Shown here piece after piece: positions 47,526 to 60,622 of a stretch of DNA of 64,000 nt. Origin of the DNA: Chamaelirium japonicum (Eukaryota > Streptophyta > Magnoliopsida > Liliales > Melanthiaceae). A program made the position numbers and the translations under genes. Where the stretch lies: contig OX393549.1 of the NCBI GenBank assembly GCA_947650365.1, forward strand, positions 23,983,347-24,047,346, in the 5' to 3' direction. Positions within the stretch are counted from its first letter, which is position 1. Every line of letters begins with the position of its first letter. The notes beneath the pieces are model-generated. The model did no database searches. It saw only the letters and a program-made list of their open reading frames with translations, and had not been told where the DNA came from.

Positions 47526-48031
47526 CGAGGGGCTACGGTCCGTCCGATCGACGGATCCAACCAACGAGATTCACCCGGACTACCAAAAATTGGTTGTTAC
47601 TGTGGCAGCCACAATAACAGCAATTTGTTGGTCCGGATGAACCCCGGCTATCCGATCGGCGTGAATCGAACGGCACAAATCCTTTCCGCCCCGGTTAAAA
47701 GGTGTAGTCGTTCGATCGGATGATCGAACGGATGAGATCTGTGGAAAACAATCAAATAGGACAAATATCCGGTCACAATAATCATTATTGTTTGTCCTAT
47801 TCGATTGTTTCCCACGGATCTTATCCGTTCGATCATCCGATCGAACGGCTACACCTTTTAACCGGGGCAGAAAGGATTTGTGCCATTCGATTCACGCCGA
47901 TCGGACGATCGGGGTTCATCCAGACCAACAAATCACTGTTACTGTTGCCGCCACAGTAACAGTCGGTTTTCGATGGTCCGAGTGAATATCGTTCGTTGGA
48001 TCCGCCGATCGGACGGACCGTACGCCCCCTG
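47526..48031. mobile_element. Large foldback (snapback) element
   Basis: About 240-bp arms fold back around a centre at about 47780 (ACAATAATCATTATTGT). The outer ends read GGCTACGGTCCGTCCGATCG and its inverse. The arms pair through blocks such as GATCCAACCAACGA, ACTGTGGCAGCCACAATAAC, AAAGGTGTAG and GATCGAACGGATGAGATCT. The mirrored frames on the two strands result from the symmetry. No transposase. Confidence 0.85.
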
Positions 48032-48033
48032 GT

Positions 48034-48321
48034 CCGGATGTTGTGACACGTGGACGTCTTTTTAAGAGTTAGAATTCTTCTTCCGTGTGTGCACACGGCT
48101 CTCTTAAAAATCCATTTAAAAACCAACCATAAAGATGATAAATTTTAATTCAATGGCATTTAATGGTCATTTGATGTTAATCTCTCTCTTTCTCTTTCTC
48201 TCTCTTTAACAAGTGAATCACACTCACTACAGATTTCACACTTCTTTGAACAGTTGCGATATTGCCTTTGACAAATGGCGTGCACCAAGCACATTCGGAA
48301 ACTGCCCGGGTTTCTTACTAG
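48034..48321 (+). mobile_element. Non-autonomous Helitron copy C, 5' truncated
   Basis: Same family as copies A and B (GACACGTGGACGTC, CCATTTAAAAACC, AACAAGTGAATCACACTCA) and ends CCCGGGTTTCTTACTAG. Its 5' end is replaced by the large foldback element. Confidence 0.65.
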
Positions 48322-48645
48322 TATAATACTAAAATGGAGCCCTCACTTCCATTTGTGACACGTGGACCTCCTTTTAAGAGCAAGAATCGTTCTACCATGA
48401 ATGAACGTGACTCTCTCTCTCTCAAATCCTATTAAAAATCTACTATAAAGATAATAGATACCCGTTCAATAGTATTTAATGATCATTTGATGTTGATTTG
48501 AAAAATCATTAGGGAAACCATTTGATTTTAATATGGAGTGAGTGAATTACACTCATTCCAGATTGTACATTCTTCAGACGACTGTGATGTTGTCTGTGCC
48601 AAGTAGCATGCATCAAGTTCATCAAGGCATTTTCGGGGTTCTTAG
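48322..48645 (+). mobile_element. Non-autonomous Helitron copy D
   Basis: Starts at TATAATACTAAAATGGAGCC directly after copy C's CTAG. The 3' end is decayed to TTCGGGGTTCTTAGTAA. Confidence 0.55.
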
Positions 48646-48660
48646 TAATCTAATCTAATA

Positions 48661-49030
48661 GTATAATACTAAAATAGAGCCCTCTCTCCCGTGTCATGAC
48701 ACGTGGACCTCTTTTGAAGAGCTAGAATCTTCTCCCGTGTGTGAACGTGGCTCTCTCTCATAAATCATATTAAAAAATTTAAACTATAATATAAAGATGA
48801 TAATTACCTATTCAATGTCATTTAATTGTTAATTGATGATAATTAGAAAAATCATTGCTACGATCTCCCTCTCTAATAAGTAAATCAAACCCTAACGAGT
48901 TCATACAAAAAAAAAACTGACGAGTGAATCACTCAATCCATAGTGCACATTTCTTTGGACGGCTGTGATGTCGTCTGAGCTAAGTGGCGTGCATCAAGTT
49001 TATCCGGTCATTGTCCAAGTTTCTTACTAG
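48661..49030 (+). mobile_element. Non-autonomous Helitron copy E
   Basis: Starts ATACTAAAATAGAGCC and ends CCGGTCATTGTCCAAGTTTCTTACTAG. An internal direct repeat surrounds GAGTGAATCACTC at about 48920. Confidence 0.6.
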
Positions 49031-49105
49031 TATATACTAAAACGGAGCCCTCTGTCCCTCATTATGACATGTGGACCTTTAAAAATCTTTTGAAGGGTCA
49101 GAATC

Positions 49106-52100
49106 TGTCACGCCCCAGAAATCTGAAGACCGATCCCTGGGGTGTGAGGTGAGAAAAAGAAGAGGGTTCTGGGTCTGGTTACTTAACTATACCAATTTGG
49201 GTTCTCACAGGGCTTCTTCGCTCTCTAATATGAAAAACAAGAAGGAGGGAGAAACAAGAGGGGAATCTTTTAAATTTTAATTTTTCAAAAAAACATTTTT
49301 ATTAAAAAGCAAAGAAGAGAAATATCAATAGAGATAAGACATTATCTAATCAGCTCGACCTTCAAAAGTCTTATCCTTTCAGTATGTGTGACCTGTCGGT
49401 GCCACTACATACTGATAGGAGTCTATCTGAGGGAGCACGAGGCTCAAGCCTCCTACGGCTAGCCAATTAGTCTCATCTACTCCCTAACACTTAGGTGCAC
49501 CAGTCTAGGGTTCCTATCTACAGGGTTAATCAATTTAGTCATTTATATACACTTATATTTTCATCATGATCTATCCTAGGCTTAGGGCCTTGAGAAGAGG
49601 CCTACCCAAAAGAATTCAGCTGGAACCATTGCAACTACAACCATAGAATACTAACTAACTAATAAAAACTCTTATTCCAATACAATTACAATGTCTAAAG
49701 AGAAAGACTACAAGATTGACATACTAAGCAGAAAGGTAACACTGCAACTCTAACTCCGCCTCTGGAATCCTACTGCTACTCCTGAGCCTCCAGACCTGCA
49801 ACTGAGCCTACTCGTGGGAAAGAGTAGCCCCCAATAGGAAATTGGGAGATTAGCCAAATTAATGGCTAGTGACATCCTAATAGTCTATAATAATATGAGA
49901 CGACCAATCGTAATAAAATAAGATATAATCTAGTAGTTCTAGTATGATCAATGTTTACAGAATGATACCTAAACCTATCAATAGTCTATATTCACATGCA
50001 ATTCCTACTGTCACTAGGTTATCTAACCTAAAGTCCATTCAATGTTCTACAGCATTAAAGAACAAACTAAATAAGACATTCATTTAAAGTCACGAGATCA
50101 TCATGTGAACAGTCATACAATTCTAAATTCATGTACAGATAAAACACACTTTATCAAAATATGAACCCCGGATATTTTGTTCATCCTGCCCCCGGTCGGG
50201 CATTACTATGGGCCGGGCCTTTTATTTCGATGTAGAAGGCCAACTCTCTCGCCGTGCATCCACCAACACCATGCACTAGTCACCCAGATGATCATAAGGG
50301 GTTTCCCGTCTTTCACGGTGGAGCTCTACCACCCAACTTGCTTTACTATGGGGACTTCAACTCCCCGGGACAGGGTTACTAGGCCAATCCCTACTCGAGG
50401 GCACCTCCTATTGGCTTTACCACAATCCTTGCCCGTGACCCCTAACCTACTTAACTTTGGCTGTACGCGCAGGGTGGTTCACGGCCCATGCGCGTACGGG
50501 GTCCCTACCCTCTAACCAGGTAGATTCACACATAACATCTTTCAACATATACAATGAAGCTACAAAAAGTCTATTTAATGCTTATCAATTTCCAACAATT
50601 TACCCCTGGTCCCGTACTGCTCTCGCAACCCATGCAACATAATAAATCAAAAAAGTAAAACACTCATCCCAGTGACCCGTGTGCTAGGGTTGCCATACTC
50701 CTCTCAGGAGGGTGGGCTCCGATAATTACTAATTATTCAATTTATTGTTTAATTTAAGGGAATCCTAATTACGGTGTCCATACAATCAAAAGCAATCATT
50801 ATTATATTACTTTATTAATATTTTAAGCATGCGTCGCCGGACTCGCGACTCCGCATGCAAGGCGGGGTCCATTTGACCACATGCGACGATGCCCGGCGGG
50901 GCCCGCATGCAGTGTCATGGACACCTACCCTTAGTCATTCTCATTTCCCACTATTAAAGACCACGCAAGGGTAGTAGATGTCACCTGGTTGTCGATCGCA
51001 CGCACACGACTCCGGCTTACTAGTTGCTTCTGATCCGCCTCCGTTGGATCACCACGATCACAGTCTGATAACATGCAAAACTCTATATCACAATGCTATC
51101 GATTAAAACAAAAGAATCTACGACGAGGGTTCTATACTAAGGATAGTCGGGCACCCTCGATAGGGGACCAACATTGAGTCGACAGCACGCAAATCCGTGC
51201 GACTGAAGAACTCGAACCTAAACAATACTAGTCCAATCAAGTAAACAGAAGCTAAACCTACTCATCGAATCGGGCTCGAAGAAACCTTTCCGATGGTTCC
51301 AGTTTCGCTGGAATCCGACTTCGGTCGAATGGTTTCGGGTCAAACCACGTAGAACCGATAAAATCGATCGCATGGCTGGATTGCTAGGGTAGAAGGGGTT
51401 CTAGGGTTATCTTCTAGGTTTAAAAGGTAGGGCTCAATGTTCTGAGCACATGCCGCTGGTTTCGTCCGAATCCGAGTTCGGACGATGAAACGGCGGTCAA
51501 ACCATGGTACCGCGATAAGATTCGGTCCAAGGATAAAACAGGGTATTAAACAGTATAATTACTATACTAAACTATGGCCAACAGGTAGTATTTTCCGAGC
51601 CGGTCGAAATGGCGCTGGTTTCGTCCAATTCCGAGTTCGGACGGAGAAATGGCAGTCGAACCAAAATCGACTGGTTCACGGGTCTGGTTCAGGTGAACCA
51701 GACCGGTTCACTGCGTGGGTTGGGTCTGCTGGGTCGGGTCGGGTCTGCAGTGCCAAGCCGGGTCGGGTATGCAGTGCAAAGCCGGGTCGGGTTCAGGGTT
51801 TAAACAGGTCGGGTCTGGGGTTTAATATTTAACCCGGGAAATTACCGTTTTGCCCCCCCCCCAACTCTATCTTCTCCATGAGAACAGCGGCAGGGGGGGC
51901 TGGTTCGCTCGCGACGAGGCCGACGGGAGGGGCGGCCTGGAGCGCCGGCGAGCGCTCGGCCGGCCTCTCCCGCACCACCCCCACAGAGGAGGCGCGGAGG
52001 GAGGCGGCCGGAGCGGTCGTCGGAGCCCGAGAGCCGGCCGGAGGGGGCTCGCGCGGGGTCGATCTATGGCCGGTGGTGGTGCGCCGGCGATCGCCGGGAG

Positions 52101-52327
52101 AGGCTCGGGTGCGGCGGCGGTGTCCGCCCGTGCGGGCCACGGCAAGGGAGAAGGAAGGGCCGGGGGTCGCGGGTTGGGTCGCGGAGGGGATGAGAGGAGG
52201 AGGGGGTGGCTGACCTGCGGGTGTCTCGGCGTGCTCGCCGGGGCTCCGGCGAGGGCGGGCCGGCTGCTCCATCTCCCTCGATCCCTCCTCCTTCTCTCTC
52301 TGTCTCGCGTTCTCTCTCTTCTTCTCC

Positions 52328-52384
<57 letters not shown>

Positions 52385-53320
52385 CCGTTCTCTCTCTCTC
52401 TCTCTACTACATCCTCCTCTCTCTCTCCCGTTCTCTCTCTATTTCTCTCCCTCTCTCTCGGTTCATATATATAAGGGGGAGGCTGTTGTGGATATGGGTT
52501 GGGGATAGGGTCGGCTAAAACTGAAATTCCTAAAAAGGGGGAGGGGATAAAGATATGAAGATATGGGTTTATCATCCCCAAATCTTACCCGATCATTCCC
52601 ATCCGAATTTCGGATTTAAAACAACTAGGGAAGGAGATCAAGAGAGCCTAAATTATGCTAGGAGATCGGGAGGTAGGCTCTAGGGCTAGTCGGGCTCGGT
52701 CCCGAGCCCTGAACCGGGCTCGGTTGGAATCCGGGTGCGATTCGTCCATCAACCAGGCTGAAAAGAATAATCATTTGTAACTATCAAACCGAAAGTCGGA
52801 ATAGGGCCTGAGAGGATTCGTTGGAAAGGTCTCGTCAACGCGAACGCGTTAGCGCTTGGTACATAATTTTCTGACTTCTGGATCTCCCGAAAAGAAGGAA
52901 AGACTCCAAAACTCAAAATAGCAATAACTATTCACCCGGGTGTCGGATCGACCCTAACTTAGGCTCATTGGAAGACTCTCTCAGAGCCTCATCTAACACA
53001 TCTTGTTTTGTTACAATCCGATTACCCAATCTCTTGCAAGAAACAAAACAGTTACAACTATCGACCAATTATCGCTTTTCTAGGGTTTACCTGCCGGGCT
53101 GCCGAAACTGGCTGCGCATACACATGATCGTTGCACGGAACGCACCATCGTGACATGCTCGAAGTTACGGAGAATGTGAACGTAAAACATCTCATAGGTT
53201 TACGATCCATTTATTGGGAAAAAGCCCAAAGGAAAAGTCTGGCTGTAAAAAGACGAAACTAGCCATTGAGGATTTCTATTATTCTCAAATCTAACACCAC
53301 AGGTGTTACAACCTACACAC
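49106..53320 (-). repeat. 3' LTR of the LARD element
   Basis: 4,215 bp, TGTCACGCCCC to GGTGTTACA on the plus strand. A GC-rich part at 51850-52280 and a (CT)n tract at 52330-52378 give spurious long frames on both strands. TATA-like sequence lies near 52467. Confidence 0.92.
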
Positions 53321-55867
53321 CTTAAAAAAAATTTCGTCCCGAAAATTTAACTACAAAAACCATATATACGAGTCCACTCATCTCTACTATCAAAACAAGA
53401 ACATTATGGCAATGAAAAGTTAACTATAACGAGTACAAAGATCCTCACTAACACTACCAACAAGAAAGCCAAGTCACTACACCAAATCTTACTAAAAGAA
53501 AACCCTGACTCTCTACTACTCACAATCCTACTCTCTCTACTAACCTAAACATTATACGAGTCGACTCTCGTAATTATTAGGATAGAAATGAACCACCAAA
53601 TTCTCGCATCGATCGCGAATATGAGTTTTGGTTTCCACTTCACATTATAAGCATTACGGATTAGACCAAAATCATGAGTTCCGATCATTAACCCTGCCTT
53701 GATAAGGGGCATCATATCTCCCTTATTAGTACCACCGTGGGGTGTCCTCCTCGGTAGGGTAACTACTAAAACTCATAGATTCAGAAAATTAAAATGCACT
53801 CAATTGTCAGTGCCGATATAAAAGGTATATCAATGTATATGAGTGCCCATACACCCATATATAATTTATACTTTTGGTATCGACTCTACAATCATAGCAA
53901 TGTATACTACACATATGCGCCCATACACATATGCTTAAGTACACATTCCAGAATGATTTGACAAAAGAGATGTCTCAACTAGTACGCCTAACATGTATCT
54001 AATACTAAACTAAAATCCTATAAGATTCCTATGAGACCAACACCTACACTAACCGAACTACCAATACTGCTCAAGGGACTAAAGAACAAATGCTCCAAAA
54101 TCTATTTCTCAAATGGGTCCAAACTAGATAGCTACACTCTGACAATAGATAGTCATTCCAATGGCTCACTACAAGACGAGGGGATCGATCCTAAACCAAA
54201 ACTATTATGAGTTGGCTGAAGAAACTACCTACTAGAAAACTAATAGCCAACTAATATCGACTGAGCAGATCGATACCAAGTACTAAATTCTACCCTAAAC
54301 TAATCATTGAGATAGTTAGACGGAAACCTCACAACCATACAAAAATAAGAATAAAGGACCCGAGACAAATAGAGACAACTTAGAGAAAAGGACAACTGAG
54401 GGAACTAGCACAATCTTAACATTCTGAAAACTAAAGGCAATCACTCAAAAGAAACTGAAGCAAACGAAAGTTACTAGAATCGAATAATAATTAGAAACAA
54501 AGCGAGGTGAATCAGCAGAATAATGATCTTCTTAAGATTCCAACTGATAAGATATTCCCAAATTTATAAACATAGGCAGTCCTCATGACATCGTCGCTAA
54601 CATCTTTCTAGTACTCAATTATCTCAATTCTATCTTAACGTCACTGTCATCTGACCAGTGCGCTCTCTCCCGCGAGTTTCAATAAGAACTGCGAAACCAA
54701 CCGCCAAAGCCTCCGAAGAGTCATTGCGTAGCCACAGTATGTCCTCTACCGGACAATCATCACCACCGCCAAAGTTCCATAGGAACAGTGCGTACTCTTT
54801 TGCAAGAGTCACTATCAAGGTATCCCGTAATCTACTAACCAAGGGAATTTCCAACTATCACCTGAGATTTCTATCTCCTGGTGAACTCATTGAAACCACT
54901 ATCCCCAAGAGTCAACATTATTACTCATAAGATCTATTATAAAAAACACAGAAGCTCTACACCAAGCTAATTATAACCCACGATATACCAGAGAGATCTG
55001 ACAAGAAAACTAATCTAATTATTACATCTATAACGAGATAATGGACAATCCTAAAAACACCAACTAGGTCTCTAGTACCAATGGTCAACAAGAATCAAGG
55101 AATCCTAAAACACCAACTAAGTCTCTAGTACTAAGGGTCAACGAAGAACAAGGGATCCTAAACACCGATTAGGTTCCTAGCGCTTAGGGTCAACGAAAAA
55201 TAACAAAACCAACAAAAAGAGTAACCTCACAACCATGCCAGATAAACCATCAAGGATATACATCCTTCCAGATATAATCAAATACATTCATTCCAAAACC
55301 AATCAACCACATTACTAACTAGAGTTGAATATCTAGTCCTTGGTCAGCTCCTTACCACTAGAAAGTTCAAGAGAATCCATATTAGAAGACTCCCAACCTA
55401 TACTCTGATATAGACTCAAACACTATGCCTCTGTCTAGAGATCAAGAAACACTACCCTTGGTTAAGATGTTCCACGTGGCTCCTTCTTCCTAAGAACTAT
55501 CACCCGAGTTACAACGACTAACTCTAAACCTAAACATTATAGCACATCAGAGTTCTAATACAATCATGCGCATACGACATATAGATTGATTCACGATTCT
55601 CGATCAATCAAAAACTCAATCATAGACAGTTCTTAGTTACAGATCAATTCCTCAAACAAAACCAGTTCTCCAAGTATGATTAACCCTAGGTCCTTATCCT
55701 TAGAAATAATCGCTATACCACCACTAGCTACTACGAGAATTCTATCGACTCACTATCTATATAATCTCTAGAAAACATACTAACACCACTAGAGTCTAAA
55801 CTTTTCGAAGAAAGAATCGCAAGACACGAACCACATCCTAACAAAACCCCTAGGAACATATCCCTAA
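53321..55867 (-). other. Internal region of the LARD element, non-coding
   Basis: No gag or pol frame of useful length. Position 53333-53347 has ATTTCGTCCCGAAAA, the inverse of the conserved pre-LTR motif. At 54640-54860 one unit is homologous to the sequence flanking the 106-bp array of the TR-GAG element (CCGGTAGAGGACAT, GTTTCGCAGTT, ACTCGCGGGAGAGAGCGCAC on the minus strand), but not amplified. At 55045-55193 lies the inverse of the 53-bp triplet. Confidence 0.75.
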
Positions 55868-55879
55868 GCTCTGATACCA
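55868..55879 (-). promoter_or_regulatory. Primer-binding site of the LARD element
   Basis: TGGTATCAGAGC on the minus strand, two bases inside the 5' LTR, identical to that of the TR-GAG element (initiator tRNA-Met type). Confidence 0.9.
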
Positions 55880-55881
55880 GC

Positions 55882-58800
55882 TGTCACGCCCCAGAAATCT
55901 GAAGACCGATCCCTGGGGTGTGAGGTGAGAAAAAGAAGAGGGTTCTGGGTCTGGTTACTTAACTATACTAATTTGGGTTCTCACAGGGCTTCTTCGCTCT
56001 CTAATATGAAAAACAAGAATGAGGGAGAAACAAGAGGGGAATCTTTTAAATTTTAATTTTTCAAAAAAACATTTTTATTAAAAAGCAAAGAAGAGAAATA
56101 TCAATAGAGATAAGACATTATCTAATCAGCTCGACCTTCAAAAGTCCTATCCTTTCAGTATGTGTGACATGTCGGTGCCACTACATACTGATAGGAGTCT
56201 ATCTGAGGGAGCACGAGGCTCAAGCCTCCTACGGCTAGCCAATTAGTCTCATCTACTCCCTAACACTCAGGTGCACCAGTCTAGGGTTCCTATCTACATG
56301 GTTAATCAATTTAGTCATTTATATGCACTTATATTTTCATCATGATCTATCCTAGGCTTAGGGCCTTGAGGAGAGGCCTACCCAAAAGAATTCAGCTGGA
56401 ACCATTGCAACTACAACCATAGAATACTAACTAACTAATAAAACCTCTTATTCCAATACAATTACAATGTCTGAAGAGAAAGACTACAAGATTGACATAC
56501 TAAGCAGAAAGGTAACACTGCAACTCTAACTCCGCCTCTGGAATCCTACTGCTACTCCTGAGCCTCCAGACCTGCAACTGAGCCTACTCGTGGGAAAGAG
56601 TAGCCCCCAATAGGAAATTGGGAGATTAGCCAAATTAATGGCTAGTGACATCCTAATAGTCTATAATAATATGAGACGACCAATCGTAATAAAATAAGAT
56701 ATAATCTAGCAGTTCTAGTATGATCAATGTTTGCAGAATGATACCTAAACCTATCAATAGTCTATATTCACATGCAATTCCTACTGTCACTAGGTTATCT
56801 AACCTAAAGTCCATTCAATGTTCTACAGCATTAAAGAACAAACTAAATAAGACATTCATTTAAAGTCACGAGATCATCATGTGAATAGTCATACAATTCT
56901 AAATTCATGTACAGATAAAACACACTCTATCAAAATGTGAACCCCGGATATTTTGTTCATCCTGCCCCCGGTCGGGCATTACTATGGGGCCTTTTATTTC
57001 GATGTAGAGGGCCAACTCTCTCGCCGTGCATCCACCAACACCATGCACTAGTCACCCAGATGATCATAAGGGGTTTCCTGTCTTTCACGGTGGAGCTCTA
57101 CCGCCCAACTTGCTTTACTATGGGGACTTCAACTCCCCGGGACAGGGTTGCTAGGCCAATCCCTACTCGAGGGCACCTCCTATTGGCTTTACCACAAGCC
57201 TTGCCCGTGACCCCTAACCTACTTAACTTCGGCTGTACGCGCAGGGTAGTTCACGACCCATGCGCGTACGGGGTCCCTACCCTCTAACCAGGTAGATTCA
57301 CACATAACATCTTTCAACATATACAATGAAGCTACAAAAAGTCTATTTAATGCTTATCAATTTCCAACAATTTACCCCTAGTCCCGTACTGCTCTCGCAA
57401 CCCATGCAATATAATAAACCAAAAAAGTAAAACACTCATCCCAGTGACCCGTGTGCTAGGGTTGCCATACTCCTCTCAGGAGGGTGGGCTCCGATAATTA
57501 CTAATTATTCAATTTATTGTTTAATTTAAGGAAATCCTAATTACGGTGTCCATACAATCAAAAGCAATCATTATTATTATTACTTTATTAATATTTTAAG
57601 CATGCGTCGCCGGACTCGCGACTCCGCATGCAAGGCGGGGTCCATTTGACCACATGTGACGATGCCCGGCGGGGCCCGCATGTAGTGTCATGGATACCTA
57701 CCCTTAGTCATTCTCATTTCCCACTATTAAAGACCACGCAAGGGTAGTAGATGTCACCTGGCTGTCGATCGCGCGCACACGACTCCGGCTTACTAGTTGC
57801 TTCTGATCCGCCTCCGTTGGATCACCACGATCACAGTCTGATAACATGCACAGCTCTATATCACAATGCTATCGATTAAAACAAAAGAATCTACGACGAG
57901 GGTTCTATACCAAGGATAGTCGAGCACCCTCGATAGGGGACCAACATTGAGTCGACAGCACACAAATCCGTGCGACTGAAGAACTCGAACCTAAACAATA
58001 CTAGGCCAATCAAGTAAACAGATGCTAAACCTACTCATCGAATCGGGCTCGAAGAACCCTTTCCGATGGTTCCAGTTTCGCTGGAATCCGACTTCGGTCG
58101 AATGGTTTCGGGTTAAACCACGTAGAACCGATAAAATCGATCGCATGGCTGGATTGCTAGGGTAGAAGGGGTTCTAGGGTTATCTTCTAGGTTTAAAAGG
58201 TAGGGCTCAATGTTCTGAGCACATGCCGCTGGTTTCGTCCGAATCCGAGTTCGGACGATGAAACGGCGGTCAAACCACGGTACCGCGATAAGATTCGGTC
58301 CAAGGATAAAACAGAGTATTAAACAGTATAATTACTATACTAAACTATGGCCAACAGGTAGTATTTTCCGAGCCGGTCGAAATGGCGCTGGTTTCGTCCA
58401 ATTCCGAGTTCGGACGGAGAAATGGCAGTCGAACCAAAATCGACTGGTTCACGGGTCTGGTTCAGGTGAACCAGACCGGTTCACTGCGTGGGTTGGGTCT
58501 GCTGGGTCGGGTCGGGTCTGCAGTGCCAAGCCGGGTCGGGTATGCAGTGCAAAGCCGGGTCGGGTTCAGGGTTTAAACAGGTCGGGTCTGGGGTTTAATA
58601 TTTAACCCGGGAAATTACCGTTTTGCCCCCCCCCCCAACTCTATCTTCTCCATGAGAACAGCGGCAGGGGGGGCTGGTTCGCTCGCGACGAGGCCGACGG
58701 AAGGGGCGGCCTGGAGCGCCGGCGAGCGCTCGGCCGGCCTCTCCCGCACCACCCCCACAGAGGAGGCGCGGAGGGAGGCGGCCGGAGCGGTCGTCGGAGC

Positions 58801-60060
58801 CCGAGAGCCGGCCGGAGGGGGCTCGCGCGGGGTCGATCTATGGCCGGTGGTGGTGCGCCGGCGATCACCGGGAGAGGCTCGGGTGCGGCGGCGGTGTCCG
58901 CCCGTGCGGGCCGCTGCAAGGGAGAAGGAAGGGCCGGGGGTCGCGGGTTGGGTCGCGGAGGGGATGAGAGGAGGAGGGGGTGGCTGACCTGCGGGTGTCT
59001 CGGCGTGCTCGCCGGGGCTCCGGCGAGGGCGGGCCGGCTGCTCCATCTCCCTCGATCCCTCCTCCTTCTCTCTCTGTCTCGCGTTCTCTCTCTTCTTCTC
59101 CCGTTCTCTCTCTCTCTCTCTCTATTTCTCTCCCGTTCTCTCTCTCTCTCTCTCTACTACGTCCTTCTCTCTCTTTCCCGTTCTCTCTCTATTTCTCTCC
59201 CTCTCTCTCGGTTCATATATATAAGGGGGAGGCTGTTGTGGATATGGGTTGGGGATAGGGTCGGCTAAAACTGAAATTCCTAAAAAGGGGGAGGGGATAA
59301 AGATATGAAGATATGGGTTTATCATCCCCAAATCTTACCCGATCATTCCCATCCGAATTTCGGATTTAAAACAACTGGAGAGGGAGGTCAAGAGAGCCTA
59401 AATTATGCTAGGAGACCGGGAGGTAGGCTCTAGGGCTAGTCGGGCTCGGTCCCGAGCCCTGAACCGGGCTCGGTTGGAATCCGGGTGCGATTCGTCCATC
59501 AACCAGGCTGAAAAGAATAATCACTTGTAACTATCAAACCGAAAGTCAGAATAGGGCCCGAGAGGATTCGTTGGAAAGGTCTCGTCAACGTGAACGCGTT
59601 AGCGCTTGGTACATAATTTTTTGACTTCTGGATCTCCCAAAAAGAAGGAAAGACTCCAAAACTCAAAATAGCAATAACTATTCACCCGGGTGTCGGATCG
59701 ACCCTAACTTAGGCTCATTGGAAGACTCTCTCAGAGCCTCATCTAACGCATCTTTTTTCGTTACGATCCGATTACCCAATCTCTTGCAAGAAACAAAACA
59801 GTTACAACTATCGACCAATTATCGCTTTTCTAGGGTTTACCTGCCGGGCTGCCGAAACTGGCTGCGCATACACATGATCGTTGCACGGAACGCACCATCG
59901 TGACATGCTCGAAGTTACGGAGAATGTGAACGTAAAACATCTCATAGGTTTACGATCCATTTATTGGGAAAAAGCCCAAAGAAAAAGTCTGGCTGTAAAA
60001 AGACGAAACTAGCCATTGAGGATTTCTATTATTCTCAAATTTAACACCACAGGTGTTACA
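55882..60060 (-). repeat. 5' LTR of the LARD element
   Basis: 4,179 bp and nearly identical to 49106-53320. The main difference is a shorter (CT)n tract (about 59107-59123). Confidence 0.92.
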
Positions 60061-60109
60061 GAATCCTTTTGTCCTGTGTAAACACAGCTCTCTCTCATAA
60101 ATCCTACTA

Positions 60110-60506
60110 GGCTATGTTCTTATGCCTTGCCACTCACTTTAGGAAATGGAAGCGAAATCCGTTGACTTATGCTTTCGATGCTTTCATTTTCACAAATTAT
60201 ATTTCACCTGTTTCTTTGGGAGGAAGGAAATAAAGTGAGGAAATGGAAGGAAATAAATTAAATGAGAGTCCTAGTAATAGGATTGTCTCTTGCTCCTCTC
60301 AAATTTCCTTCATCTAAAGGAAATGACATTTTTGTCCTATTTTGCTTGGACTTCATATCCGTCTAAAATGAGGAAATGAAGTCCTGGGGTGGATTCATTT
60401 CCACCCCATTAAGATACAAAAGAACAACGTATAGCGGTCGAAAAGAAGCCATTTCCACCTCTCAGGTTGGCTTTCACAATCCATTTTTGTGCAAAAGAAC
60501 ACATCC
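60110..60506. mobile_element. Tourist-like MITE inside a Helitron copy
   Basis: Ends GGCTATGTTCTTATGCC and, inverted, GGATGTGTTCTTTTGCAC. About 397 bp, inserted in the AAATCCTACTA / TTAAAAACAT body of Helitron copy F, with 3-bp flanks CTA and TTA. The end style and 3-bp flank suggest PIF/Harbinger (Tourist) type. Confidence 0.6.
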
Positions 60507-60585
60507 TTAAAAACATATGATAAAGATGATAAATACCCCTCCAATAGCGTTTAATGGTCATTTGCTGTTAATTTGAAAAATAGTT

Positions 60586-60590
<5 letters not shown>

Positions 60591-60621
<31 letters not shown>
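60591..60621. repeat. (CT)n microsatellite
   Basis: About 15 CT units at the place where all copies of this Helitron family carry a CT run. Confidence 0.9.

Positions 60622-60622
<1 letters not shown>

Larger units (their letters stand above)
49106..60060 (-). mobile_element. Large non-autonomous LTR element (LARD type, gag lost)
   Basis: Minus-strand element of 10,955 bp. LTRs are 49106-53320 and 55882-60060, with a duplication GAATC on both sides (49101-49105 and 60061-60065). The internal region is only 2.56 kb and has no gag or pol. It shares the primer-binding site, a 53-bp triplet, an unexpanded repeat unit and the TTTTCGGGACGAAAT end with the TR-GAG element at 7111-18225. It is therefore a gag-less member of the same family and would need all proteins in trans. 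The nearly identical LTRs and perfect duplication imply a recent insertion. Confidence 0.9.

Noticed and set aside
47648-47959. Similar frames on opposite strands that looked like a duplicated gene
   Set aside because: The similarity is explained by the perfect symmetry of the foldback element.
51829-52581. Long frames on both strands in the GC/CT-rich part of the LARD LTRs (also 58615-59331)
   Set aside because: They recur in both LTRs, lie in biased GC- and CT-rich DNA, overlap on opposite strands and show no domain. They are LTR sequence, not genes.
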